A stretch of 64,000 nt of DNA from Rhizophagus irregularis (GCF_026210795.1 NC_089442.1:4740501-4804500); one strand, 5' to 3'; shown: positions 35,061 through 46,324, counted from the stretch's first letter. Numbers and translations: made by a program. The notes: generated from the letters alone by a model not told the origin.

Positions 35061-38000
35061 TTACTTTGTAAAATCAATAATTTCTACTGTGTTATTGTCG
35101 ATATTATCATATTTTTGGAGTTTTTTTGTAAAAGGATTAAGTAATCGAGACTCATAAATAGCTTGTGGGTGAGTATTTTCTTTGTTAAAAGAAGAGAGAT
35201 GCGATCTTCTATATTCTTCTGCTTCTTTGAATTCCTTTGCAATTTGATAGTTGAAATTTGAGCCATCATATTTATATAAATCAATAAATAAATGAATCAA
35301 TTTTAAAATTTCAGATGCTTTTGGTCTATTATATGGATTTGAATCCAAACATTTTTTCATTAAATCAATATAATATTTTGGTGCTATTGGCACATTAATT
35401 TCGGGCCTAATTCCATTGCAAATGTTTAATACTAAATATTCATCATGTGCACGATCGGCAAAGGGTTGTTTTCCAGTTGCTACAAAATACATAATCATAC
35501 CAAAACTATATATGTCTGCTGCCTGAGTATAAGGTTCCCCTTTTAACACTTCAGGAGCTACGTAAGGTATAACTCCGTAAATATTATTTTGATTAGTATT
35601 ACTAGCGTCTCCACATAATCCCATATCTGAAATATGTATAACACTATCATCCATATTATTAGTTACACCAGCAGTATTTAACAATATATTTCCTGTATGA
35701 AAATCACGGTGAACCATCTTCTTTTGATGAAGTTCTTTAAGACCCATACTAATATTATAAAGTATAGTCACTTTTTTGGGCCATTCCAAATTGTTAAAAT
35801 TTTTGTTCATCCAATAATTAAAATTTCCGCCCTTTGCATAGTCAAGAACTATAATGTATTCCTTTGTATCTGGATTTTGAGATATTCCATATATTTTAAG
35901 TATTTTATTTTCTTCATAATAATTTTCGTGATTTTTAATTGAATATAATTCAACCTATTAAAATATGAAAAAGTAATTATATAAAATATATTACTAAGGA
36001 TTAATTTACAGAAAATCACATACCTCATTGAGAAGTTCACTTGTGATATTTTGGGAATTATATAAACATTTTAAAGCAACAACTTTATTTTGATTTCTTG
36101 TATAATTATGTTCCTCTGTATTATAATGTAATGGACCATCCTTCCACATTGCCGAATATACTATAGCAAAACCACCTTTTCCTATCTCTTTAATTTCATC
36201 AAACTGATTGTATGGTATCCATTCAAATACTATATCATTATAGGATTTGATTTTTGATTGCATTTTCCGTATTAAATTAACAATTTTTTCATTTTTACTG
36301 GTCAATTTCATTAAATTATTTTCTAATAACTCATTAATTTGACATGGTTCGCACCATTTATCTGTAAAAACTTTACCACATTTATCACAATAGACGTTTT
36401 GAAGAACTAAAATGTAATTTTTCGTATCTGAATTTTGTGATATCCCATATATTTCAAGTTCATTACTATTAACCTAATAAAATAAAGAAAAATTATTATT
36501 TTATTTTTAAGTATTAAGATTAAATAAAAATTAATACCTCATTTAAAAATCCATTAATAGAATTTTGTGAGTTATATAATTTTAAATTGACTTTTTTACT
36601 CCGTTTTCTTGAATAATTATGTTTATTTGTATCATACTGTAATGGACCATCCTTCCATATTGCAAAATATATTGTAGCAAATTCATCTTTTTCTAATTCT
36701 TTCATATAATTGAATTGATCATACGGTATCCATTCAGCTATAATATCATTATGAGAATTAATTTTTAATTGCCTTTCTTGAATTAAATTATCAATTTTTT
36801 CATTTCCACTGGACCAATTTGTAAAATTTTTTTTTAAATCATTAATTTGACATGGTTTACACCATTTACACCATCTACTATATGTATCTATAAAACTTTC
36901 ACCACATTTATCACAATAAACTCCATACAGAAATAATATAATATAACATTTTGTATAAGGATTTTGAGATATTCCATATAAATGATTACGATTAAAATAT
37001 ATCTCAACCTAGTATTATTACAATAAAAAATTATGTTATTATACTATATAAAATGTTTAAATTAAAATAAAGAAATGATTTATACCTCATTTAGAAATTC
37101 ATTGGTAATATTTTGTGATTTATATAATTTTAAACTGACTCTTATATTCTGATTTCTAGAATATTCATATTTATTTCTGTCATATTTTAATAAACCATCC
37201 TTCCACATTGCTGAATATATTGTAGTAAGTTCATCCTTTCCTAATTCTTTTATATCATTAAGCTGATCATATGGTATCCATTCAACTATAATATCATTAT
37301 AGTTTTTAATTTTTAACTGCATTCCTTGAATTAAATTATTAATTTTTTCATTTCCACTAGTCCAATTTGTAAAATTTTTTTCTAGATCATTTATTTGACA
37401 TGGTTTGCACCACGCATCTGTAAATTTTTTACCACATTTGACGCAATATAAATCTTGTGTAACCATGATATAATTTTTTGTACAAGGATTTTGAGACATT
37501 CCATATAAATGATTACGATTAAAATATATCTCAACCTAGTATTACAATAAGAAAATTTTGTTATTATACTATATAAAATGTTTAAATTAAAATAAAGAAA
37601 TGTTTACCTCATATAGAAATTTATTGGTAATATTTTGTGATTTATATAATATTAAATTGACTTTTATATTCTGGTTCCTTGAATATTCATGTTTATTTCT
37701 GTCATATTTTAATAGACCATCCTTCCACATTGCTGAATATATTGTAGTTAGTTCATCATTTCCTAATTCTTTGATATCATTAAACTGATCATATGGTATC
37801 CATTCAACTATAATATCATTATATATATTAATTTCTAATTGCGTTTCCCGAATTAAATTATCAATATTTTCATTTCTACTGGTCGAGATTTCGGAATCTT
37901 TTTTTATGCCATTAATTAGACATGGATTGCACCATGCGTCATATTGTTTTGCAAATTTTTTACCGCATTTATTACAACAAAAACTATCCGGAAATGATAG

Positions 38001-40376
38001 AATATAATTTTTTGTATAAGGATTTTGAGATATTCCATATAAATCATTTTTTTTAGAATATACCTTAATCTATTATAATAAAAAACATTTGTTATTATAC
38101 GTAAAATAATTAAGTTAAACAGAGAGATTCATACCTCGTTTAAAAATTCATTGGTAATAATTTGTGAGTGATATAATTTTAAATAGACTTTTTCATTCTG
38201 TTGTCTTTTATATTCATATTTATTACTATCATATTTTAATGGACCATCCTTCCATATTGCTGAATACATTGTAGCAAATTCATCTTTTCCTAACTCTTCA
38301 ATATCATCAAACTGATCATATGATATCCATTCAACTATAATATCATCATATTCATTAATTTTTAATTGCATTCCCTGAATTAAACTGTCAATTTTTTCAT
38401 TTCCACTAGTCCAATTTGTAAAATTTTTTTTTAGATCATATATTTGACAACGACACCAATTATAATAATCAAATTTTTTACCGCATTTTTTACAATAAAA
38501 TTCATTCGGAAATAATATAATAAATTCTTTTGTATAAGGATTTTTAGATATTCCATATAAATGATTCCTTCTAAAATGTACATTAACAACCTATTATTAT
38601 AATAAAAAAAACTTTTGTTATTATGCGTAAAATAATTAAATTAAATAAAGAGAGATTCATACCTCATGCACAAATTTATTGGTAATATTTTGTGATTTGT
38701 GTAACTTGAACTTGACTTCCGTATTCGGTTTTCTTAAATATTCACGTTTAATACTGTCATATTGTAATGGACCATCCTTCCATATTGCTGAACATGTTGT
38801 AAAAAATTCATCTTTTCTTAACTCTTTAATATCATCGAGCTGATCATATGATATCCATTCAACTATAAGATCATCATATTTATTAATATTTAATTGCATT
38901 CTCTGAATTAATCTATCAATCTTTTCATTTCCACCGGTCCAATTTGTAAAATTTTTTTCCAGACCATTTATTTGACATGGTTTACACCATTTATAATAAT
39001 CATCTGTAAATTTTTTACCGCATTTATTACAATAAAATCCATCCGAAAATGATATAATATAATTTTTTGTATAAGGACTTTGAGATATTCCATATAAACG
39101 ATTTCTTTTAACATATACCTGAGCGTCCATTATAATAAAAAAATTTTGTTATTATACGTAAAAACATTGCGGCGGATTTATGAAATTTGGCAAAAACCCT
39201 GCTGCGCTCTCGGGAATTAAATTGACTTACAGAACTTTTTTATCTGGAAAAATTGGTTAGACGCAAGATTTGGGGTACAAAAAAATTTTTTGGGGCTCAT
39301 TTCTGACTTTTCACAAATAAATTTGGGACTTAAATAAAAATTTGATGACTAAAATACTGTCAAATATTTATTTAATTTGATATACGGACAAATTTTAGGG
39401 TATTTCATAAATCCGCCATAATGATAATTATGTTAAATAAAGAGATTCATACCTCATTTAAAAATTCTTCGGTAATATTTTGTGAGTTATATAATTTTAA
39501 GTAGACTTTTATATTCTGGTTTCTTGAATATTCATGTTTATTTCTGTCATATTTTAACAAACCATCCTTCCATATTGCCGAATATATTGTAGCAAATTCA
39601 TCTTTTCCTAACTCTTTAATATTATCGAACTGATCATATGATATCCATTCAAATACTATATCATAATGGCCATTTATATTTAATTGCATTTCCTGAATTA
39701 AATTATCAATTTTTTCATTTCCGCTCGTCCAATTTATAAGATTTTTTTTTAGAGTATTCATTTGACATGATTCGCACCATGAATTATAATAATCTGTAAA
39801 TTCTTTACCGCATTTATTACAATACAATCCATACGAAAATAATATAATATAATTTTTTGTATGAGGATTTTGAGATATTCCATATAAATGATTTTTTTCA
39901 AAATATACCATAACCTATTATAAATTTATAATAAAAAATTTTATTATATGTAAAATAATTAAGTTAAATAAAGAGATTCATACCTCATTTAAAAATTCAT
40001 TGGTAATATTTTGTGAGTTACATAATTTTAAATTGACTTTTTTACTCCGTCGTCTTTTATATTCACGTTGATTTGTATCATATTGTAATGGACCATCCTT
40101 CCATATTGCTGAATATAATGTAGTAAATTCATCTTTTCTTAATTCTTTAATATCATTGAATTGATCATATGATATCCATTCAACTATAAGAGCATCATAT
40201 TCCTTAATTTTTAATTGCATTTCCCGAATTAAATTATCAATTTTTTCATTTTCGCTCGTCCAATTTGTAAAACTTTTTTCTAGAACATTTGTTTGACACG
40301 ATTTACACCATCCTAAATATGTATATTCTAAACATTTTTCACATTTATTAGCATAGCCATAACGAGAAAATACCAT
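35061..40376 (-). CDS. Multi-module kinase: eight zinc-ribbon/N-lobe repeats and one C-lobe
   Basis: Nine exons on the minus strand, every intron in phase 0 and GT-AG: 40376-39984, 39914-39453, 39118-38663, 38590-38135, 38069-37608, 37535-37086, 37008-36538, 36473-36024, 35954-35061; about 1,497 residues. Exons 2-8 (about 150-157 codons each) are repeats: a shortened kinase hinge segment (LYGISQNPYTKNYIIL), a zinc ribbon (YCNKCGKKF...WCKPCQIN), a linker (NFTNWTSGNEKIDNLIQ), then the N-lobe (WISYDQFDDIKELGKDEFAT, SAIWKDGPLQYD) ending FLNE. Exon 1 lacks only the hinge. Only exon 8 has a proper glycine loop (EIGKGGFAIVY) and VALK; the others read GKDEFAT or similar. In exon 5 the ATP lysine is replaced (NLILY). 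Exon 9 supplies the only C-lobe: YAKGGNFNYW, HRDFHTGN, SDMG, YVAPEVL. No array-type tail follows; a donor-like GTAAGT at the stop leaves a slightly different end possible. All exons are open, so it appears functional. Confidence 0.75.
39171..39417. mobile_element. 247-bp MITE-like insertion in intron 2 of the multi-module kinase gene
   Basis: GGCGGATTTATGAAAT at 39171-39186 is perfectly repeated in inverse at 39402-39417. CATT stands two bases outside on both sides in inverted sense. The other introns of this gene are only about 65-75 bases, so this insert explains the 334-base intron. It carries no open frame. Confidence 0.7.
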
Positions 40377-41424
40377 TATTTTATTGTTAAATTTTTTTTA
40401 AAACGTTTACAGAAATAAAAAAATACTCTGAACTTCAACAAGTTCCTTATTAATAGATATTTACAAGCTGCATTTCATATTTATTGTGCAACAATTAAAG
40501 ACATTATGTATTTAGCGTGACATTAGTATTACTAGTTGATCAAACGTATTTGTAATACATAATAAATTTAGCAAATGTACGAATTTATGAGATACATTTG
40601 AAAATTAATGAACTAGGAAACGGAGTCCGGAGAGAAAAAACTAAAATTTGCGATTTCATTGGGTGACGATCACGTGGAGGACAGAGCAAATTCACGTGAT
40701 CGATTTTTTTTTCTTTGTGCGTAGAATTCAGAGACCCGGATTGATTCCGATATTAAATCGCGATTTTATTCCGATAAAAAATTACCAATTATAGTAAGAA
40801 ACATTTGATAATTCTAGCCGGCTTACATATTAATGCAGGCCAACTTAGGTTGCGCTAGTGACACGACAATAATTTTAGCCAAAAACTTGCAAAATTGCAA
40901 AATCACATTTTTTAATGAAACTTCTATCACGATATAGTCATAAAATGCAATAATGATTGGCTAGTTGTCATTCATTTATTATAAAAATGGAATTTTCCCG
41001 GGTCTCTGGCGCCAAATTATCATTTTTGATAGACATGAGGTATTGTTCTTGATAGACTTTACTGTAAAATATATAATGCATATCAAGATTCTCCTGCACA
41101 TCTATCAAGAATGATACTTTTGCGTCCCTGGCGTAGATCTAGCCTAGCAAAAAAGCACTGGTCACGTGACCATGTAAAATCCATCACACCCCTCAGTGAT
41201 TTCATTGTTAATATTTATCTGAGGGACAGTTTTTTTCGAGTTGGTAAAAACTTATTCGTCACAAATTATTGGTCACCGCACTGTTCACGTGACAGTGCAT
41301 AATTCTGCTTTTTTTGGGTAACGCTAGGGTTTAGTGCGAAGGCATATATTGTCCGGAGCGAAGCGAAGGACAATAATAGAGGGACAATAGAATCACGTGT
41401 GCTATTATAAACTGCAACTTGTAG
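40377..41424. other. Non-array stretch with repeated CACGTG palindromes
   Basis: Upstream side of the multi-module kinase, so its promoter should lie at the left end. No gene is seen. CACGTG occurs at about 40673, 40692, 41164, 41285 and 41393, mostly as TCACGTGA or TCACGTGG. ATTGTCC...GGACAAT brackets GGAGCGAAGCGAA at 41348-41374. GAGACCCGG (40731) and CCCGGGTCTC (40998) face each other and may be the ends of a decayed element that carries the G/C-richer parts. Confidence 0.45.
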
Positions 41425-41700
41425 ATCAACAAATGGTAATTATTTGTCTGATATAATTTTTATATTAAGTTAGTATTGTAATTTAACGAATTATATAATA
41501 TTTTTTTTTTTAGATAAAAGAAAGTTTGAATATAATCAATTTGGAAGTAACTTTATCAATGGTACAGTAAAAAACAAAAATTCCGCAATGATGAAGTCAT
41601 CATATTGACTTAAGTTATTGTTTATTAGGTACAAGTAATAAAAAGATTAATTCAATTGAAGACGAAAATAATGGTAAATAGCAATTATTTTTACAAATAT
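41425..41700 (+). pseudogene. Orphan 3' exons of a kinase array copy
   Basis: Exon 3 is reduced to ATCAAC joined to AATG (about 41425-41435) followed by the normal donor. Exon 4 (41514-41561, DKRKFEYNQFGSNFIN in the family frame) and exon 5 (41629-41673, GTSNKKINSIEDENN) are intact with their splice sites; exons 6 and 7 are missing. No kinase domain lies upstream on this strand. It is the right-hand stump of a copy whose promoter-distal stump ends at about 33260. Confidence 0.65.
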
Positions 41701-42907
41701 ATTTTTTTGGATATTAATTAATTTTTGCATTTCCCGTTAAAAATTACATATCGTATGATATTATATGAACTATGAAGAGTTCGAAATGTACGAGTCTTTG
41801 AAGATCTGAAGTTATCAGCAAACCTTCGATATTGTACTATGATGGATTGGATATTTAAGTAAAATATTTTAACTGTTAATTAACATTATTCACTTTATTT
41901 AGCGTATAGCATTGCTTTAGAATGAATACCTCGTGTGTGGACTAAAGCGATACAAGTTTAATTCTACTAAAATTAGTATTTTTATAAGCCGTATATTATA
42001 TTCTTCAAGTCTTAGGGAAGGTAGTTGTTATAGTTTCTACAAGGTATTTTTTTTTACCGATATAATAACAATTATATAAAATTCCTCCATTATTTAATAT
42101 TTGTCCGAGCTAAAGTAAGAACGCGTGATCGATGATCGATCTTGTAAGTTACCGGCCGTTTTTTAATATAACTTTACTTATTTTAATAGAAAAGTTCCAA
42201 GGGCTGATTTCAAAGCATACTCATGATGACGAATTCCCACAAAATATGATGACGTCAACGTTAAACAGGCACTTGAAGTTACCATCAAAACTTCAAAAGT
42301 TTCGTTGATTTTTGATATAATACAATGATGAATTAGAAAGTTATGTAAAATATTTTTAATTGATATTATTTACTTTATTTAACGTATAGTACTGCACTAT
42401 TGCCATTCCCAAAAAATAAGAACAGAAAAAAACATGATCATATGTATAATGTATAGGCGAATATTCGATTACCGGCTTTTTTTTAGGTATTTTTGTTTTT
42501 TATTAAAGCTTTACTTATTTTGAAAGAAGTTCTGAACGTTAATTTCAAAGTCTTTATCTCCAGACTCGTGTGTCGAATTCCTACAAATAAAGACGTTAAC
42601 GTCAAAAGATTCGATTTCCATCCTCTAAACAATCGCCTCCATTATTTGGATTAATGTTATACGTAAAAACAATCAAAAAAAAAGAAGAAACTTTCTTCAG
42701 AATTTATTCTTATTGTAATCACCGAATATAATGAGAAATACAAAGAAATTTTTGAGTTTTTCAAATACTCGTGAATGTTTATAGAAGAAAATTTACAATC
42801 AATTTCGGGATCAATATCCAAAACATTATTCTTAAAAAAGGTAAATTTCTAAGGGAAATTGATTTGAATGAAAAACTCTGATTTAATAAATTAATTAAAA
42901 AAAAAAG
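41701..42907. repeat. Rearranged array spacer before K6
   Basis: Spacer words appear twice in shortened form (GAGTCTTTGAAG..TGAAGTTATC at about 41790 and ACTTGAAGTTACC at about 42272; the ATCGATGATCG block near 42128), so the spacer was internally duplicated and trimmed. No gene. Confidence 0.45.
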
Positions 42908-42916
42908 TATTTATAT
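42908..42916 (+). promoter_or_regulatory. TATA-like box of kinase relic K6
   Basis: TATTTATAT, 50 bases before the ATG at 42967. Confidence 0.35.
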
Positions 42917-42966
42917 GAATATATTTACGATGGTTAACGATGCTCAAAAATTCTTTTAAAGTTAAC

Positions 42967-43423
42967 ATGGAAAATTTGATTTTTTTATTATCAAGTGACG
43001 TACAACCAAAATATAAAAAAAATATAATGTAGTGAATGTAGTAAGTTAATGTCTATACCAGACCAAAATCATCAGATTTGTTATATGTGTTACGAAGCAA
43101 AAAAAGCAATTATACCGAGTGGAAACAAAAATATTGATGATTTTATAAAATATACGCAAGCTGATCGTAATAAAGAATATGGGATGATTTTCGTTCCTTT
43201 TGACAAATTCGAAAATATAGAACTCATTGGTGAAGGAGGGTTTAGTAAAATTTATAAAGCCACTTGGATTGATTGTAAAAATGTCTAGTTGAGGTATTCT
43301 AAATTATTACCTACAAAATATGTCTAAAACAGTTGCTCTTAAAAAGTTTAAAACTCTAAACAATAAACTTTTAAGTATGAAACAAATAATTTAAACTAAT
43401 AAATTTCATTCAGCTCAAGATGT
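42967..43423 (+). pseudogene. Kinase array copy K6, first exon only, truncated
   Basis: The ATG frame (MENLIFLLSSDVQPKY) reaches TAG at about 43030, one frame off from the zinc ribbon that follows (CSEC, CYMC). From 43049 the ribbon, linker and N-lobe read well to GEGGFSKIYKATWIDCK, then frame is lost again around 43280 and the end of exon 1 with its donor is deleted. The intron 1 acceptor and the first bases of exon 2 (CAG / CTCAAGATGTT, as in K7) survive to about 43423, where unrelated DNA begins. No C-lobe is present. Confidence 0.75.
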
Positions 43424-43442
43424 TCTTCCCTTCAATACTTAC

Positions 43443-43623
43443 TTCTAGAAATAGATGAGCAAGCTCAACTTCTATTGTCATGTCAGTTGTAAGCTCTTGA
43501 TTTCCATCAATAATTTGGATATCATCTTCATCTATCAACTCCGAAGACACTTCTTGTATAAAATCTTGAGCTATGATATATCCCAACTCTAATCCGATTT
43601 CATTTGTCCCCAACATCGATATT
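43443..43623 (-). pseudogene. Orphan internal exon of an unrecognised gene
   Basis: On the minus strand an open segment flanked by an acceptor (TATCCAG before 43623) and a strong donor (GTAAGT after 43443) encodes an acidic sequence containing MLGTNEIGLELGYIIAQDF and IDEDDIQIIDGNQELTTDM. The composition looks like coding sequence rather than chance, but the next exon would fall inside relic K6, so the gene has been cut. I do not recognise the family. Confidence 0.4.
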
Positions 43624-44102
43624 CTGGATAAGATAAAATGGTCGTCAGTTATGCATAGTGCAGTGTCAGAAATAAATTAACAATGTTGACCTTAGTAAAA
43701 CTCACCAAAAGTTTATGATCTCCACTAAATAAGTCCCCAAAATTTCTGAACAAAAAAAAATAGATACTAGCTTTGCAAGCTCTGAGTCACTTCCACAACC
43801 ACAACTGAAAAAAATATATTTCATTCATACCTTAATTGCGAAGTATCTCGTCTATTATTATATAAAAGTATGTCGTACACATGTAAGAACACAGACTGTC
43901 GTACGACCGGAAAATTACGTATAAAAATACCTGACCCGGAGAGAGTAATATGAATCATCCTATTAATCATTCTATTGCGCGTACTGATAAATTGATAAAT
44001 TACTTTTTTGTTACAATGATTATGTCATTTCGTCATAATACCATATATAAACTCAACTTCTTTTTAAAAAAACAAAACTATATTTCTGATTTTCAGTAAA
44101 AC

Positions 44103-44666
44103 ATGTTCTTCAACATTATCCGTACCAAATTTACTCATCACCTACGCTCAACGAAATTTCCTGGTGCGTCTTATATTATAATTTTATTTTATTATAATTT
44201 CATAATGTTCATTTTTCATTTTCTATTTAGAATTTAGGAAATACGTTTCTTCTGAAACCAAATCATCTGGATCTCCCGCTGATAAAGCTGAGTCAATTAA
44301 TGGTACGTTTCCTATATAACTTTTATTTGTTATCTATTATGTCTTTACAACGTATTTGTCTGTTTAGAACAAACGTCGTTTCGTAAAAGCGATATACTTA
44401 AATCACCTAATTGGGAACAGAACGTCTCCTTTACTCTAAAGGAGTGCATCCTTTATGATATTGATAGACGAAGAAACAATTACTTCGATCACAGATTATC
44501 TCAAACGGAGTACAACCTCCATAATACTGCAATTAATATAGAGAATAAATTACTTATGATTATTGTTGGGAGTACCATATTAATTATTGGTAGTGTCGTC
44601 GCCAGTGATTACTTTAACCAACAAAAAGGTGTCAAGACGGTCAGGGATGAAACAAAAAAGCTTTGA
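44103..44666 (+). CDS. Small single-pass membrane protein, unrecognised
   Basis: Three exons, 44103-44163, 44231-44302 and 44368-44666, with phase-1 introns, give 143 residues. Residues 1-20 (MFFNIIRTKFTHHLRSTKFP) are basic without acidic residues, like a mitochondrial presequence or a short cytosolic anchor. The middle is polar. Residues 106-126 (LLMIIVGSTILIIGSVVAS) form one hydrophobic segment, followed by a short basic tail ending TKKL. G+C content and codon use are clearly higher than in the kinase array, so it looks like an ordinary maintained gene that sits inside it. No family is recognised. The start is the first ATG after a long AT-rich leader and is the only one that joins the splice chain. 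Confidence 0.65.
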
Positions 44667-44938
44667 ATTTCTAGCTTTTATTTCATCACGTTGCCAAACT
44701 TATATTTGATTGCTTTTATTTGCGACTTATTACTTTTATAGAAAATGTAATAAAAAATTATTGCTTTCACTTTAAAATATTTTAAATTTAAAATATTCGT
44801 ATTAAGAGACTAGTAGACGTCCCTTACCCGAGGTAAACGAAACTTTACAAGATAGTGATAAAACACGCGAAAAATAAATACAATGTTCGGGACGTAGCCC
44901 GCAATACATGATGTCTATACTAATGTACATGCAGCCGA

Positions 44939-45192
44939 TTATTCCTTGATATCGGTAAGTGCTATGTGATAGTCGTCTTTCGAGCAATAAATCCTTTCCG
45001 GTGTGTATATGAGGAAGTACCAGTCAGTATATACGAATGATTGATAAAAAATCACACAAGCTCCACCTGTAGTCACAATTCCGTAGAGATATTCGAACTC
45101 ATCATCGAACGCCACGGACGCTTTCCCTTTTCTCGTGTTTGTATGGTGAGAACTTCCGAGTTGCATTATTTCTGCATGAATCCCGCCACCCG
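44939..45192 (-). pseudogene. 3'-terminal exon fragment of an unrecognised gene
   Basis: Minus-strand open segment with an acceptor (CGTTTAG) before 45192 and stop at 44939. It encodes GGGIHAEIMQLGSSHHTNTR, then EYLYGIVTTGG and TDWYFLIYTPERIYC. G+C content is well above the surroundings and the text looks like real protein. It resembles a C-terminal block that I have seen in repeated Rhizophagus proteins but cannot name. Upstream exons were not found. Confidence 0.4.
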
Positions 45193-45439
45193 CTAAACGA
45201 TATTTGTAATAACACGATATTTTTATAATAAAATAAAACAAGAATTTTAAGCTGTATTCTAATCTCAACTGATGCTTGATGATTTTTACTATTACTATTA
45301 CATAATTTTTTTTTGTATCAGTGACAGATTTAAATGGTTACTGGCTTCCTAGTTTAATTTATTTCATTATTATTTTATAATTGGTTATATAATTACAAGT
45401 CGACAATTTTTCTAATTACTATATGTAAGAAATTGACTA

Positions 45440-46060
45440 ATAAAAATAGTCAATAATTAAATGAAATTTGATACTACTTACGACTTGATGTATAAAATTT
45501 TGCATTAGAGTGTTTGAAATCTGAATAATTGAAAATAATTTTTCTCTTCTAGAATTTTCAAATTTAATTCTATACTGTTTCGTTTGACAGATAATTATAA
45601 TACAAAGAAATTTGAAGTTCTCAAATGATTTGTGACTGCAATTAAGAAATCTATCGAGGAAAGATTTCAAATTTACAGATCAATATCCAAACATTATCAC
45701 TAGAAAGAATTTCTATCAAATACGAAAAAAACGTATAAGCTTAATAAATTAATAAGAGAAAAGATATTTACATGAAATAAGAAAATCTTCAGTCAAAAAT
45801 TTGTTATGATTTTATTAGATATACTCAAACTAATTATTGTTATTAATGGGAAAATTATGTTTATTCTTACATAGAATACTCTAGATTATTTCCTACAAAA
45901 TATGTTCAAACCAGTTGCTCTTAAAGGATTAACAACTCTAAAAATATTACTTCAAAAGAGCTAAATGAAGTAAATATTCTATATTAATTTTATTAATAAA
46001 CTTTTGAGTCAAATAATTTAAATGAAAATATTTTATTTCAGCTTAATATGTTTTCAAATG
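45440..46060 (+). pseudogene. Heavily decayed kinase array copy (5' part)
   Basis: Promoter-distal words are recognisable from about 45540 (TTCAAATTTAATTCTATACT, ATACAAAGAAATTTG). Scraps of exon 1 follow: GATTTTATTAGATATACTCA (45809), CCAGTTGCTCTTAAAGG (45911) and ACTTCAAAAGAGCTAAATGAA (45951) with the intron start GTAAATATTCTATATT. The intron 1 acceptor TTTCAG and CTTAATATGTTTTC lie at about 46035-46056. Most of the ribbon and glycine loop are deleted. Confidence 0.65.
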
Positions 46061-46139
46061 AGAACAGTTTTAATGTTATTGTACGTATACTTAGGATGGC
46101 ACGTGATTTTTAAGCAACCTTTAGTAATCTCTTTGCAAA

Positions 46140-46324
46140 ACAGCTTTTTTAAAATTATTTCTCGTGGAAGACCACCATCAGAAGACGTCCGTAAGCACTT
46201 TGAAAAAGTTACAGAAGTTAATGGACGTGGTCGAAAAACACCTCGTCAAAATCGTAATTATTGTGGAAATGACATTATTGATTTAATTGGTCGATTAAAA
46301 GATCATTTGATGAAATGTAAATGA
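46140..46324 (+). pseudogene. BED-type zinc-finger fragment of a DNA transposon
   Basis: The open frame that ends at 46324 contains SRGRPPSEDVRKHFEKV, then NYCG and GRLKDHLMKCK. The arrangement (KHF, one Cys of the first pair, then H-x3-C) is that of a BED finger at the N-terminus of hAT-type transposases; the other Cys of the first pair is absent, so the finger is probably broken. It lies directly behind the exon 2 acceptor of the decayed kinase copy, in an open frame that begins at 46022. Transposase body not found. Confidence 0.5.

Noticed and set aside
41340-41380. Possible tRNA or riboswitch-like hairpin around GGAGCGAAGCGAAGGA
   Set aside because: A single 7-bp stem (ATTGTCC/GGACAAT) without further conserved structure; more likely a piece of a dispersed repeat.
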